From: Bacteroidales bacterium
GTDB taxonomy: Bacteria; Bacteroidota; Bacteroidia; Bacteroidales; Muribaculaceae
Length of the DNA: 24,029 nucleotides
NCBI GenBank assembly: GCA_900769345.1
Contig: CAAGGJ010000083.1
Location: forward strand, 1 to 24,029
Reading direction: 5' to 3'
Shown: piece by piece, positions 23,844 through 24,029 of the stretch
Numbering within the stretch: position 1 is the first letter of the stretch
How the letters are laid out: every line of letters starts with the position of its first letter
Notes under the pieces: generated by a model
The model's input: only the letters and a program-made list of their open reading frames with translations
What the model was told of the DNA's origin: nothing
Databases searched by the model: none
Program-made: the position numbers and the translations under genes

Positions 23844-24029
23844 GTATGACGGGCACGTCATACATCTGTGGTGAAAGTCCACAAGGGGCGTAGTTGCCGA
23901 CGAACCCCGTAGCGACTTGCAAGTTTCAAGCGGTGACGCTTGGGAGAGAGGAAGCAATAGCGAAATCGTGGCTCGACGGACAGAAATCTGATACAAAGGC
24001 GTATCAAGCGGACAAGCTGGCCAAAGGCA
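23844..24029 (+). mobile_element. 5' end of a group II intron (probably class C / IIC), cut by the window
   Basis: From 23844 the sequence departs from coding or promoter character and shows a group II intron domain I start. GTATGAC-GGGCAC-GTCATAC forms a perfect 7-bp hairpin at the very 5' end (GTATG against the consensus GUGYG). GTGG-TGAAAGT-CCAC follows (23868-23882; compare the GGTGARAGTCC of class C introns such as the one from Oceanobacillus), then GGGG (23885-23888) with CCCC (23905-23908), and CAAGCG-GTGA-CGCTTG (23927-23942), a 6-bp stem with a GNRA loop. The position just after a terminator stem and T-tract is the usual target of IIC introns. Any reverse transcriptase gene and the 3' end lie beyond the window. 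Confidence 0.8.

Noticed and set aside
23805..23996. 63-codon minus-strand open frame
   Set aside because: It spans the terminator and the structured 5' end of the group II intron, which explains the sequence better.
1..24029. CRISPR array, tRNA, rRNA, phage or toxin-antitoxin locus
   Set aside because: I looked for regularly spaced repeats, tRNA-like cloverleaf ends, rRNA text and small paired genes on both strands and saw none.

Overview
The window looks like a chromosomal segment of a Bacteroidales bacterium, possibly Muribaculaceae-like or Prevotella-like. The reasons are the Bacteroidetes-type promoter boxes (TTTG, a 19-21 bp spacer, TAnnTTTG), a secreted protein with a type IX secretion (T9SS) sorting tail, DUF4836 and DUF3332 lipoproteins, a long Bacteroidetes-style PurM, and weak Shine-Dalgarno signals before many genes. 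Most of the window is core metabolism and stress physiology. The accessory signals are a region around 14.8-16.4 kb and a retroelement entering at the right edge.

Region by region. 1-2.2 kb: the end of an RND heavy-metal-type efflux pump and its overlapping TolC-like outer-membrane partner, closed by a terminator. 2.3-4.6 kb (minus): a DUF4836 lipoprotein followed by a GT2 glycosyltransferase. 4.7-6.7 kb (plus): agmatine deiminase and N-carbamoylputrescine amidase, overlapping by 4 bp, which together convert agmatine to putrescine. 6.8-9.9 kb (minus): a compact fur-purA-DUF1015 operon with a near-consensus promoter. 10-14.8 kb (plus): clpC and htpG, protein quality control. A perfect match to a sigma-54 promoter lies before clpC and a long hairpin lies between the two genes.

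14.8-15.3 kb is the only long gene-free stretch. It holds a promoter, several small hairpins, and a rod-shaped RNA with a central bubble that I read as a candidate 6S RNA. The same sequence can refold into a terminator-like hairpin with a T-tract just before an AT-rich secreted T9SS protein gene. 16.4-18.2 kb carries umuD and umuC (translesion polymerase V), followed by a Tat-like-signal metallophosphatase. 19.7-23.8 kb carries cdsA, purM, an MltF-like lytic transglycosylase lipoprotein and a DUF3332 lipoprotein.

At 23,844, immediately after the T-tract of the last terminator, the 5' end of a group II intron begins. It is probably of the IIC type, which targets terminators, and it runs off the window. 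No CRISPR array, phage, toxin-antitoxin or obvious defence island was seen. The most interesting non-coding signals are the 15.1-15.3 kb RNA, the sigma-54 site before clpC and the intron.
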